Shown here one piece after another: positions 25,953 through 37,800 of a stretch of DNA of 64,000 nt. Every line of letters begins with the position of its first letter. Within the stretch, counting starts at the first letter, position 1. The notes below the pieces were generated by a model. The model saw only the letters and a list, made by a program, of their open reading frames with translations. It did no database searches and was not told where the DNA came from. Both the position numbers and the translations under genes were made by a program. Source of the stretch: Eopsaltria australis (lineage: Eukaryota > Chordata > Aves > Passeriformes > Petroicidae); the NCBI GenBank assembly GCA_034509425.1, contig JAVTVJ010000342.1, forward strand, positions 1,860,001-1,924,000. Direction: 5' to 3'.

Positions 25953-28900
25953 CACGTTCTTTCCATAACTAGTACCTTGCAAATTCAGTTTGGGAGAGCT
26001 TCTGCTCCCTGGTACCACCAGTAAATTCTAATTATTGAATATAGACTCAGCAGGATTAGTGCAGTTACACCATTCCCTGACTGGAACCAGGTGAACCTTT
26101 AGCTGAAGATGCAAGAAAGAGCAAGGAAACCAGCTCATGCTCAGAGCTGCAGAGGGCTCACACACACCCTGTGTTAACAGCAACACTTGCTTATGTTGGG
26201 TTTAACTTCAGTAAACCAGCCTCTTCATACAGCCCACCTGCACATCTATTGTGCACAGCCATTTTCCAGAGGAGAATGTTCTTCAGGATCAGCTGTTTCA
26301 ACGAACCACAACTTACAAATTGTTTTTGTTTAAAATAAACCACACAAGAGCTCCTGCAAGGGCCACTTCACTGCTGTTACTCACGGGCTGTTACTCACTC
26401 GCTGTTTCAACTCCACCAGGGCCCTGGTACTGGTGTCACTAAATGATCTCCATGAACGTGCAAGGAAGCCAAGTTCTTCTGAGTTTTCCAGAGGGAAAAA
26501 TCCTTGTCAAACTCCATTACGACCCAACAGCAGAGAAGACACAGCAGGCAGCCTGGTAGCACAGGCTTGGACATAGAAGGTGAAATGTTTCCAACCTAAA
26601 TCCACCTGTATGAGCCCACATCCTGCTGCTTTTTGCAAACAGCAAGCCTGACAGCCCAGCTTGAAGTCAGCAACTATCCCATAGTCCACAAACTGATGGC
26701 AAAGCTGAGTCCTTGTTACACTGCTTTTCTTTGGGAATTTGGCACTCCTCTTTCAACACTGACAGTGCCATTCTCAGGGACTGCAGCACCTGAGTACATC
26801 ACTGCAGTCTGGACAGGACACAACCCTGCTAAACTGCCGGCCTTGTGCTCTGTATTTACCCCACCCAAAAAGGACAACAGGTGATAGATAACTGTGATTA
26901 CTCTGGACCATTAAATAATTCACTGAAACCACTGGGTGCTTCACCATTTGGAAAACTGCAGACAAGAAGTGGATTTTTTACTTAGCAACACTACTGGTTA
27001 ACATCAGCTGAAGCATAACAACACACTGTCAGCCCAAGAGGAAAGATAACGGTGTCCTCCTGCACTGGGCAGCTTCCATGCCCTACTTCTCAAGCACACC
27101 TTCCTCTGCACCTTCCACCTAGAAGCAGCAGATTGGCAGCTGGCACACTCCTTACACTAGGGCAAAACTCCCCAGCTTGCCCCCAAAAAGCCTGAGCTCT
27201 GCCACAACTCCCACCCCGTGGCCTTCTCTCTATTCACTCCTGGTGAGCAGACTCCCAAGCCCTGGTTTCCATCATGCCTTCCCTGTCCTACGCCTGTCTG
27301 CTCCACTCTGTGAGCTGACAGATCACTGAAGGCTACAAGAGCACAATTCTTGTACGTATCAATATCCTGCCTGTTCCAGAGGATGAGCAGGCTGACCACG
27401 TGTGAGTCTCTAAGGTCAGCAGAGAGTCACTGGGTATGCAAGTCTGGCCACATCAGCCACACGTGGGTGTTGCTTTAAAAATCCATTCCTGTACTTGCTT
27501 CAAGGAACACCTGGGTTGATAAGACTTCTATTACATTTTTTTAGTAACAGTGATAGTCAAGGATAGTCAGGTGAGCGGGGTTGGATGTGAGGCCTGAATC
27601 CAACCTTCAACGACAACAACAAAAGCTACAGCCCGTGATTAATGGATGCAGTTCTGCTGCAGTGAATTGGCTGCTGTAAGCCAGAGCAGTTGAACTGGGC
27701 CTCATTTGCTAATAGCTGGCATCCACTAATTACCCTTATTGCAGAAGAGGAAGTGCAAGGGCTGCTCAAATGCAGGGGCTACAGTGCTTCATCTTCTGCT
27801 GCCACAGACCTCCCTACAAGAGCTCTTCCTGAGCAAGCCTCCTCCATGCTATGGCCAAGGAAGAACTCCTTGCATGCGTTGGAGGGACAAGAGATAGGTG
27901 TGAGATGGTTGAGAAGGAGCTGGGCTACTCCCTGGTCCTTGCAAGACTTGCTCCAAGGCACTTGCTACAGGCAGATCCTGGGAGGAGAGGCAGGTGGGGA
28001 AGAGCAACTACAGCCAACAGCCATCAGTGTAAATGGGTGCTGGCTGCACCCTTGTGTGGATGTACAGAGCTGCTTCTCTAGCTCTGTGAAAGATCTTCCC
28101 ACATTCTAAAGGATTTACAGCCTCACTGGACACAGCAGCATAAGGAAAGGTGAAGGAAGCTCCACATGCAGATGCAGCACTGATGTGCTCAAGTTTGTAC
28201 AGCAAAGTCTGCAACAGAACCAGAAACTGTAACTCCAACTCCTGCATCTCTTGTGTGCCCTTTAACCACCAGGCTGTTCTCTGTCCCTGTGCTGTGACTG
28301 ACAGGCATGGAGCAGGAAGGGCCATCTGCATAGGCCAGGAAAATGCAGTATATCCAGCTCCACAATCTCAAAACTCCATCTTTATACAGAAGTTTTGTGG
28401 TAGAAAAAGGTTCTGTGAATGTCAGCATTTCCATATTACCACCATCTGTACATAGATTGCCACGGCAGTGAGAATTTAAGAGATAAAAAAAAATGAAATT
28501 TAAAGATAAGAACTGGTTTAAAGTTGTCAGTCTCGAGGAGTTTCAGTGCCTTGCATCCCTCATCAGTTTTTATTCATCTAATGTTCTCCTTTAAATACAC
28601 TTGGCAAACTCAGATGCCGGGAAGTGCTGTACCCAAGGATGCATTTCTGCCTGTCCCTACAGCAGCACAGCCCAGGGAAGGGCTGTGTCCTGCACCCTGT
28701 GCTGCAGCACTGTGCAAAAACCACCCACCCAGCCAGGGCAGCTTCAGCAGAGCCCACAGATCCCTGGTGTCACAGGGTGTCACTGCACTCTGCTGGCACA
28801 GTGGGGTCACCCTGCTCTGGTACAACACACAGGTGCTCTCCAGCACAGGGGATTCTATACTGGCTCCAGTGAAGAGGGGACAAACATGGAATCATGAAAA

Positions 28901-30589
28901 ATGAGACAGTGCCTCGAAACCTTGCCTATGTCCCCAGCACTGGCATTTTGTGGATTCAACCACGAGTAGCTTTTTTAGCATTTCCTGAGTCAGCTCCCCA
29001 AAGACAAAAGGCCAGGAAGACAGCCAAGCAAGTAACATGATCATAGCAGTTATGGCAATAGCCACCTTCTAAAAACCATCCTACACTCCTTCATGATAAG
29101 ATAAAGAACCAGAAATTTGAAGCAGTGACTGCCTGACATTGTCCTTTGTCCAAGGAAAACACTGACTCCTGCTCTTTGGAAACATGAGTTGAACAGACCT
29201 GCTGCAAGTCAAACCCCTGAGACAGAAACCATCCTGTAAACTCAGTCTGGCTCTCCTGGCACAGGCCAGTTTCTTCATTTCACTTGCACAGAGAAGCACT
29301 TCACTAGGGAGCAAACACAATGGAAGCACAGGGCAGTCAGCACGTGCCCCCTGCAATGCCTGGGCAGGACAGTGGCTGTCACCACCTGAAGCTGCTGTAG
29401 GGTCTGTGCAGACTTCACTCGTGTTTTCAGTCTAGCTGAGGCCAAGCAAGCATCTGTGCTCACGTGCAAATCTGCACACATGCTCCTACCAACGCCTTGG
29501 GGAGCTCTGCTGGCTCAAAAACTGCAGGAGCCAAAGAAAACAAATCCAAACCCCCTTCCACAGCTCAGGACTACCTCCTGTTCCCAGGATTGCTCCTACA
29601 GACCAGAGAACAGGGCAGAACTGTGCTCTACTTGTTGCTGGAAGAGCAAAGCTCCCCTGCTTTACAGGAGGCCTCACGTTTGCCAGCAGCACTGGCAGGT
29701 TCTGTTCTCAGGTATTTTGAGACTTGTTCATACCTGAGACAAACTGTTTCTTACACGCTCTCCTCTGTGTTTTTAGGTGACCTAGAACATTTCAGAGGTG
29801 TTTAATTTCAGAAGATACCTGGATGTATTTTGAGATTTTGTCAGTGCCTTTGAAAGAGTCCATTTTTTGAATTCCCCCTTGATTTCAGGGGATGAAATGA
29901 ATGCCTCCTTGCCTGCCCACTGGGCACCTTTGGCCTTTTGATGAGAAGCCAAGAGACAATTCTCCAGCCAGCACAAGAGAGGGACTCAAAGTGGTAGAAT
30001 GAATAGCAAGGACCAGACTCCTAATGATCAGAAATGATGTGGTAGAGGTAAGGAGAAACTGTAAAACAACAACGTAAGTAGTGGAATAAAAAAGGGAAAA
30101 ATTGCTCATCATTTGCACTCCATCTGCCTTGAAAGACAACAGTGTTTTATTTCCTTTGGTAGAGGAGGGTTTGCATAAAACATAAGCAAGGTTGTACAAA
30201 CCCTTGGGGTTTAATTTGATTCTAGTTTATCTTTTGATCAGCACATCAAACAATTGTGCAGCATTTTCTCTTCCTGCCTCCCCTCCCTGTTTCTAAAAGC
30301 TGCCTGAAGTATCTGTGTGCTCTCACCAGGGCAGCACAGAACCTTCAAGGTAATGCCATTATATTTGAAGTGAAGTCTTTGCCAAAATGCCCCAACACAG
30401 GGGCAGCCCTAATGCCTGCAAAGGGCTTTTAAGAGTAGGTTTAATCATGCCTTTCAGTGTTTTGAGCCTCTCTTGAGTGCAGAGGATATTAGGGGAGGAG
30501 AGGGCAAAATTATTACCCACCCCAGCAATAGCAAGAGGCCAACTTCTGCCACCTGCAACACCAGGGACAGGTCACAGCCAGACAGCATC

Positions 30590-30662
30590 CCAGGTGTGAA
30601 CAGCTGAGAGCTGTCCCCACTGTCCCCAGGTGTGAACTGACAGCTGAGACCTGTCCCCACTG
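30590..30662. repeat. Two-copy tandem repeat, ~35-38 bp
   Basis: CCAGGTGTGAACAGCTGAGA followed by GCTGTCCCCACTG is repeated at once as CCAGGTGTGAACTGACAGCT followed by GAGACCTGTCCCCACTG. The second copy has a short insertion. This is a local tandem duplication. Confidence 0.85.
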
Positions 30663-31559
30663 CCTGCAGACCAAACCACCAGTGAAGTCTCATTCTGCTC
30701 ACACCTTGGATTGCAGTCAGCATTATTTCAGTGGCTACTTTGAAGCAGCAAAGACTCTGACCTCTCAGTGCCAGTAGAAATACCAGCTGTGCCATTTGGG
30801 ATAGGAAGCCCAGAAGGAAACCACTCTGTGCCTCCAAGAGTGTGGTTGGTGACACACCTGCCTGGACACCCCTCATGGCTTCCAATAAAATAATGCAGTA
30901 AGAAAAAAGGATTATATATCCTTACCCAGTCTATGAGCTGCACAGAACAGAAAACAAGCTTTCCAGAAGATCCATAGGGGACAAAAAGCCAGGAAATGTG
31001 AGTGAGTGACCAGGGACAGTGGGAGATGTATCAGGTCAGTCCTTGCTATAGCTGGGAGTTAACAACAGTCCAGAATATGCAGTTTCCCATCTTTTTGTTG
31101 TTGCTGTTGCTAAATCATATCTGCCTTAAAATCACCTCAGTGACTTCTTGTGTGACTGATGTTTGCTGCTCAGCCTCAGAGAGCCCAATCTCCACATGCA
31201 CACCCCTGTGGACACCAAGGATTTCTTAAAAAATGCAACTGATCTTTAAACTCTGTGCCCTGCACGAGGCTTTATGTTTCCAGTCCCATAACCCAAAGCC
31301 CTCTCTTACTTATGGAGTGTAATGAGTAGGGTGAGACCCAGGACTCCCAACCTCCCTGTGGGGCAGCAGCCCCAACCCCTGGCTGACTCCCACTCTCTCT
31401 GCACTCAACAACAGCTACAGGGACTCCTCCTGTCCTAAGTGCTTTTGACAAAGTCCTCACCCCTCAGAGCCCTTTGCTGCAGCCCCCACGAGCAGAATGT
31501 GCTCCTGGCAGTTTCTGGGATGGGGTGCCATGGCACACTCAGCCCTGGGGGCTGCAGGC

Positions 31560-31782
31560 ATGCTAATTCAGCTCTGCCTTGCTGAGTTAAATTAAAGGTC
31601 AATATAGATTTGAAATCTTGTTTAAGCTTCTTATTGCTTTAATAACAAGCACTGAATTACTTGAGGGTTTTCTTAACAGTGAATCTGTTCTGAGCATATT
31701 TCAGCCAAAGATATTATTTCCATTATCTTGTTACACCAGCTCCTAACTGAGAGGTAAATTCACGTAACATGCAAAACTAAAG
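31560..31782 (+). repeat. 223-bp direct repeat, copy 1
   Basis: This sequence recurs at 34618-34840 in the same orientation, 3058 bp away, with about 9 substitutions and no internal indel. It starts ATGCTAATTCAGCTCTGCC and ends near CTAAAG. It is AT-rich and lacks open coding potential. I do not recognise it as CR1, and neither copy has clear target-site duplications. It could be a local duplication, two insertions of a young repeat family, or a duplicated regulatory element. Confidence 0.95.
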
Positions 31783-34617
31783 GCAGGTGCTGCTCTCCTG
31801 GGCACTGCTGCATGGACAGAGTTCTGCTGGGGACAGAAGAGTCCCACAGCTGGCAATGAGCTGTCCCAGCAGTGCAGGAGCATTCCTTACCTCCTGGATT
31901 TACCAGGTTCTGAGGGCACCTTGTACAGATCTCCCTGTGGTGTCACACAGAACATGAGAGCAGTGCAGCAAGCAGAAGGCCCTGAAATGCATAGAACAGT
32001 TTGCTGTGCTTTGTATTATATTCTGACACCGTAACACTCTGATTTAGCTTTCCTGGGCTGGACACTGGCTTATTTTAGATGTGCTTTGTTTCCTGTTTTC
32101 ATTCTCTTCATACTTCACATAATCTGGTATAAAACTCTGGGTTTGCTTTCAGCAACTTCTGTAGCTTGATTTAAAGGCTAACAAAGAGCTCGGTGCATAT
32201 TTTACATTTGGGGATAATGGGGAAAAAATCCTACATTTTTATGGCCAGAAGGGGGCCACTGGATCATTTAATGTGACCACCTGTAAAGTACCATTTCCCC
32301 TGCTGAGCCCAGTAACTGCCTTCGACTCAATTAGAGCTTGAAGCATTGACAGTTCTGGTGTTCCACATAAAGACCAAACACAACATAAAACAACTTCAGA
32401 ATAATAAAAAAAGTTCTGAGAGCCTCCTGGGTGTTCCTCACATATCACAAGGAACTTAAAAATCCCTTACCAGTCCCTGTAATGTTTTTTTATGCCCCAG
32501 TCACACTTTCTCTGAATAAAAGCAGACATTCTTCATTGACCCAAATAAGCTGCAGTAATCATAAAAAACTGATCTTCCTTGTGGGGTTTGCTGCTCCTGG
32601 TATTTAAGGGATTTTCTTGGGAAAGTAATTTTTAAAACCTTTCTATGCTTGGCTACATAACCATTCACATCCTCCCGAGCTCTTAAACACAAGCTCAGCA
32701 ACTCCACAAGGACGGCAAATTAAACTGAGGAGTTATGAAGACAGAGGCAGGACTCCTATCACTGCACTTAAATTCTGATGATAATCCCTCTGCAAAGGCC
32801 ACCTCTAGCTGCCTTCTATCAGTTCTCTTATCCCTGGTCAAGGAAAAAAAACCCACAAATCAGCTCAACAAAATAAGCGTGTTGCTGCTTGCACCAAGCC
32901 ACGTTACATTTCTTTCCTCACTTAGAGAACTTAAGCTGGATCAGAATTTCTTTTCATTTAGGACCCTGAGCCATGCGCTGTCCTACTGCTATTCCAGAAC
33001 CAAAACCACTGATTCAGATGCCTCAATCCTCCTCCTTGCACTGACAAGGGGGCCCTGCAATCCTCAAAGTTCATTTTCAACACTTCTGCTCTGGGGTTGC
33101 TGTCAGGGGCATGGCTTGACGGCCAACGTGGGGACAAGAATTGCTATAATTTTTCCCATTTTAGAGTGCCACCAGAACACCTGAATAAGCCAACAGGAGG
33201 TAAGAGCAGATGAGGAACGAGAGCAGAAAAAGGTGACAGAGGAACAAGAAAGCCAAAGCAGAGGGAAAGGTAACCATGGCAGAAGGATGGGACTGAAACA
33301 CATCCAAAATATTTCCCAGTTAGTGGAGAGTATTGCCTGGCTCTGCAGAGGCACTGGAAGGGCTCAGCTGAGCAGCTGAGGGGCAGCTGGGGCACATCCC
33401 TCACTCCTTTAATCCCAGCTCAGAATGGCACCAAGACTGCATTCAGCACCTTTGCAGCAGCATGATTTTTCCAGTATGTATTAGAGTAAATTCACTGCCT
33501 GTCCCCTCATTCTGGCAAGGACCTCCTGCTATGTAAAGAAACCTTTCTGGAGGATTCCTACCTGCAGAACTGCCTGTGAGTGAACAAAGAGCAGTCACAC
33601 ACGTGTGAGTTACAAAGTGCAAATGTTTTCTTTGCACGTGATTGTGACACAAGTTGGCTTCAGAAGATTAAGGCAGCCCTTTCTTCATCCACCAAACAAC
33701 AGAAAAAAGAAAAGTGGGAGAAAAAGATGGAAAACTGACAGGAGTTTTCACTCACTCTCCTGGCTTGCACAGACATGTCAGGAGGCATATGGATCCCATA
33801 ACCTGTAACACTCTGTCCCATGCATTTTAGTTCTGTGGAAACAATATTTTTCTGCCCAGAGGAAGTCCAGTGCAGAGAACCCCTCTCATGAGCTCCTGGA
33901 TCTGTGCACCAGAGGGCTGAGACTCAGCTGTACTCTTTACTTGTGCAAGCTTTATCCTGCAGTAGCACGAGGCTGCCTTGATGAATTGAGAAGAAAGAGG
34001 TTCCTCTTGACCTTCCTGCAGTTCCCCTCGGACGTGCTGAGATCACCTCTGAAGGGCAGATGAAGAGTCCATCCTGCATGGAGAATGCTCTCCACGGCAT
34101 GCATCACTGCTCCAAATGTCAGCAATTTCAAAGGCCTTAGTGAGGTACCAAAGATTTAAGCCAGCCACGTACACACTGCTCAACAAAGCCCTTTTTCTTG
34201 TTTGGAGCTACTGGGATGCACAAAATAATTCTTCTCCTAAAAACTGTGTTACCACAGGAAGCTCGTACCATAAACTCTGCTACCCGGACTAAAACATCAC
34301 AACATTCTGTGCTTGAGACCATACCATAAAGCAGCAGTCACCTCTGACCCCACAACCATTTGGAAGAGTTAAACTCTGTTATAAACCCTCATTTATATGC
34401 CAAGTGAGTACAGTTGTGGAGCAAGGGATCAGATCTAGCACTCAGAAGTAAAAGCCAATAAAAGAGGAGGAAATATGTCATTAACATTTACTCCACAAAC
34501 AGGCAGACTGGGAAAAAACCCACATTTCTCATTTCTACAACATGGCTTGCAAAACTGGAGAATGATATCAAAGCTCACACATCATTCTGGAAATCAAAAT
34601 CTCTGTTTAGATGTGTG
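31783..34617 (-). other. Spacer between the two 223-bp repeats
   Basis: This 2.8-kb stretch shows no retroelement protein, primer-binding site or polypurine tract, so the flanking repeats do not look like an LTR pair. The largest open frame, 149 codons on the plus strand at 32735-33184, is Leu/Ser-rich and unrecognised. Otherwise I see only ordinary intron. Confidence 0.6.
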
Positions 34618-34840
34618 ATGCTAATTCAGCTCTGCCTTGCTGAGTTAAATTAAAGGTCAATATAGATTTGAAATCTTGTTTAAGCTTCTTATTGCTTTAA
34701 TAACAAGCACTGAATTACTTGAGGGTTTTCTTAACAGTGAGCCTGTTCTGAGCATATTTCAGCCAAAGATGTTATTTCCACTATCTTGTTACACCAGCTC
34801 CTAACTGAGGGGTAAATTGATGTGACATGCAAAATTAAAG
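34618..34840 (+). repeat. 223-bp direct repeat, copy 2
   Basis: This is the second copy of 31560-31782. The first ~135 bp are essentially identical; most differences lie in the last third, for example GTGAGCCTG against GTGAATCTG and ATTGATGTGAC against ATTCACGTAAC. Sequence similarity ends abruptly on both sides. Confidence 0.95.
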
Positions 34841-37800
34841 CAGATTTGGCAGAGAAGATTCCCAATGCCCCCTTGGTAACCAGTTAGAGTTAATGAAATG
34901 CAGGAAATTAATTTATTGGGAAAAACCTTTAAGACCATAAACCACCACCCTTTTTATTTGCTTACAGTTACTGGAAAAGTGACTGGGCATTGCTCATCTC
35001 AGCAGTCAGGAAAGGCTCCCTTTGCACTACAGATAAACACTGAGCTGTATTTTGGCTGATATCTTGATTAAACTATTTAATTAAGCAACAAGAACTGCAA
35101 GCATGCATCACTCATGACCCATTAGAGGTGCAATGAGGAAAAGCATGTCCCCAGCTCAGGACACAAGAGATTCACATAAAGCCAGATGTGGATGTGAGCA
35201 GCTGTTTGAGATGGAAGGTGTTGTGCAGGAGTACCCAGGATGTCTCTGTGATCCACACAGCAGCAACAGCATCGTGTGCTGATGGCTCTCAAAGGTGGGT
35301 CACAAGCACAGAGAGCATTTGAAGAACCAGGTTCATTTTGCTCTTGAGTGATTTCCCTGCCATACAGAAGGGTTCCTGAGATCCCAGTGATGGGATATTA
35401 ACATAACTCTACACCTTATAACCTCAAAGGCTCAAGGGACACCAAACACTCTGCTCTCCTTGTGCCAATGGACTGTAGTGACTTTTGGAACATGGTGGGC
35501 ATGATCTGACTCACACTGATATCAACAGGAGTTTTATCTGGTGAATCCCAAGTCCGTGATCACACCCATTCTTCCTTTTGGCTACACTTCTGCCTAGGAG
35601 GACGTTCTGCGCTATCAGAATAATGAAACATATAAAAAACAACAAAGCAACAAATCCAGAGAGTTATGAGAGATACAAGTGGCTGTCAAGATGAGCACTG
35701 GACATGAGCATGGATCCAGTACTGCTGTGCAAATACCAACCTCTCCCTTCCAAGATGTGGGCATGACTTGACACCTACCAGAGATGTCTGAGAAGATATA
35801 AATGTCTGTTTGTTTGGGTTTTTAACTTTATTTGGTCAGTCAGCTCTACCTTTTAATTATGTCTGTCCTTGATTGCACTGACAAATGGCTGGATGCTCAG
35901 ACATATTTATTGTTCCATAATAAAATAAACCCTGCTTGATACCAACAAAATACAAACAGGGTTTATTAGAGTCAGGAGGAATTGTCCTTTGTATTAATTA
36001 GTTTCATTTCTCATTTAAAGCTGGGTTTAATAGTGGATAAAATTAAGTAAATTTTCTCAATTATATGAAGTGCATATGGTGAGCTGAATTGTGTATTGTA
36101 CAATTACACATAGCTTTGGGATTCAGAGAATAGCTCTGTACCACAAAACTCTCAGCAGTGAGGAGCCTGGGGCTAATATTAGTGAAATTACTTACATAAC
36201 TCGCTCTTTTATTAATGTGAAAACAGACTATGATTAAAAGCTGGAAGCTGGAGAAAGGAACTATCTGGACCAGTTTACCAGACTAATGCTATTTATTAAA
36301 TTTCAAAAAATACTCTAGGACATACACGTAGAAAAAGGAGGTATTTTAGAACATTCAGATGCACCATGTCTCTACAGCAGTTGGCTGGGCTGCACCACCC
36401 AGCCTGCACTTGGCATGCTCTGTACACACTGGGTGTCCATCTGAGTTCAAGCAACAGAGGTTTTATTGCCATATCCTCAGAAAATTAAGGGAAGAGAAAA
36501 CAAGTACAACCATTAAAAGGCTGGACGAGGGCTGCTGATTCAAGTGTGCAGCTAAACTGGGAGCAAAGGGCCCAAGCCTGCATCAACAGAGATGCACAGG
36601 GCTGAGCCCTGCCTAAACACCTTTCCAGAGCCTCTGCACCCACACCTGCACCCAGGCAGGCACCTCAGCTTCACCTGGAACACGTGTGGGGGCAGGTGTC
36701 TGTCCCAGGAAATTACACACTGCCTGTCTCCACACAGGCTAACTAGATGATTTTTTTCTGGAAGATGCATGTGCTTAATAGACTTGTTTTCTGTCCAATC
36801 CTGTCTGTGGCAGCTGGAATTTTCCAGCTAACAGCTCACCGTAGCAAAAATGAGAAAACACGTTCCTGGGAACCTCAACTCCCTTCCTCCTTAGTCTGCA
36901 ACTAATTTCCTTTAGCTCATTCTGAAAGGTCTGCTTGTTTTGTTCTCAGGCTTTCCCCATGGAATGGAATGAGAATTTAACAGGGCTTTTGCAACAGATG
37001 TTTGGGGAATCTGGTATTTAGTCTACGACAACTGCTTTGTAAAACTGTTCCTTACTTTTGCACAAGTCACTTTATAAACCTAAATAAATAAAACTGTTCC
37101 AAAGTAGCCCTTGCTGACTCTGTTAGCACTACTGCTGCTGCAACCTGAGCTTATGGAAAGCCAACTACTGAGCCTTCCACCGTGGTACAAAGTGGCATGA
37201 TTAATCAGATCAAAATTATACCCACTGTGATAGCTGTGATCTTCCTAGGAGGGCACTGAAGACTGTGTGTTGTCAGAGAAAGGTGGTACCAGATCAATAT
37301 CCCTTCCTTTTGCAGAAAAAGCATGTCTCAGGCTAGAAGCAAGCTACCACCTCCCACCAGGACATCTGCTCACCCAGCACCTCACCAAGCACCCCACCTG
37401 CAGAACTCCACAGAACCTACAGGGAAATCTGAATGTCTGGGAAGCACTCGAGCTCCTCCAAAACTGGTTCCTGCATGAGATGATTTACTCTGACAGCATG
37501 AATTAAACGTTCAAGCCATTCATATGGCTGGACACGTCTCAGGGGACATCACTCAAGGGCCACAGGAAGGGCCATTCCCACAGGAGTTTTGGACCAACAG
37601 GAAGCCTCTGTATCTCAGGAGATTTTGGAAATCCAGGCACTGGGATGGGGTTTCAGCACGAGCAAGTGTCACTGCACACATGGAAAGAGCAAACAAAAGA
37701 TTTCCAGTAGTTAACACAAACTGAATTCCCCAAGGGCAGTCCTCTGCAGGCTCCCCAGAGCTTCAGAAATGAACAGTGAATGGTTTTGAGTGCAAAAGTT

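Larger units (their letters stand above)
15081..31559 (-). other. GPC1: GPC1 intron 1, ordinary non-coding segment
   Basis: This holds alternating AT-rich and GC-rich DNA without a supported gene. The GC-rich patches at about 20380-20580 and 23080-24480 carry overlapping open frames on both strands, the longest 230 codons at 23098-23790 on the plus strand, none with a recognised domain. Listed inside it are a CTG repeat, a TATA-like site, a possible LINE endonuclease scrap, a TGCA-rich tract and a two-copy tandem repeat. Confidence 0.65.

Noticed and set aside
32735..33184. 149-codon plus-strand Leu/Ser-rich open frame
   Set aside because: No recognised motif and no transcript signals; compatible with chance in low-stop DNA.
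31560..34840. The 223-bp repeats as LTRs of a small retrotransposon
   Set aside because: Although one end is TG-like, there are no matching target-site duplications, no primer-binding site after the first copy and no polypurine tract before the second.
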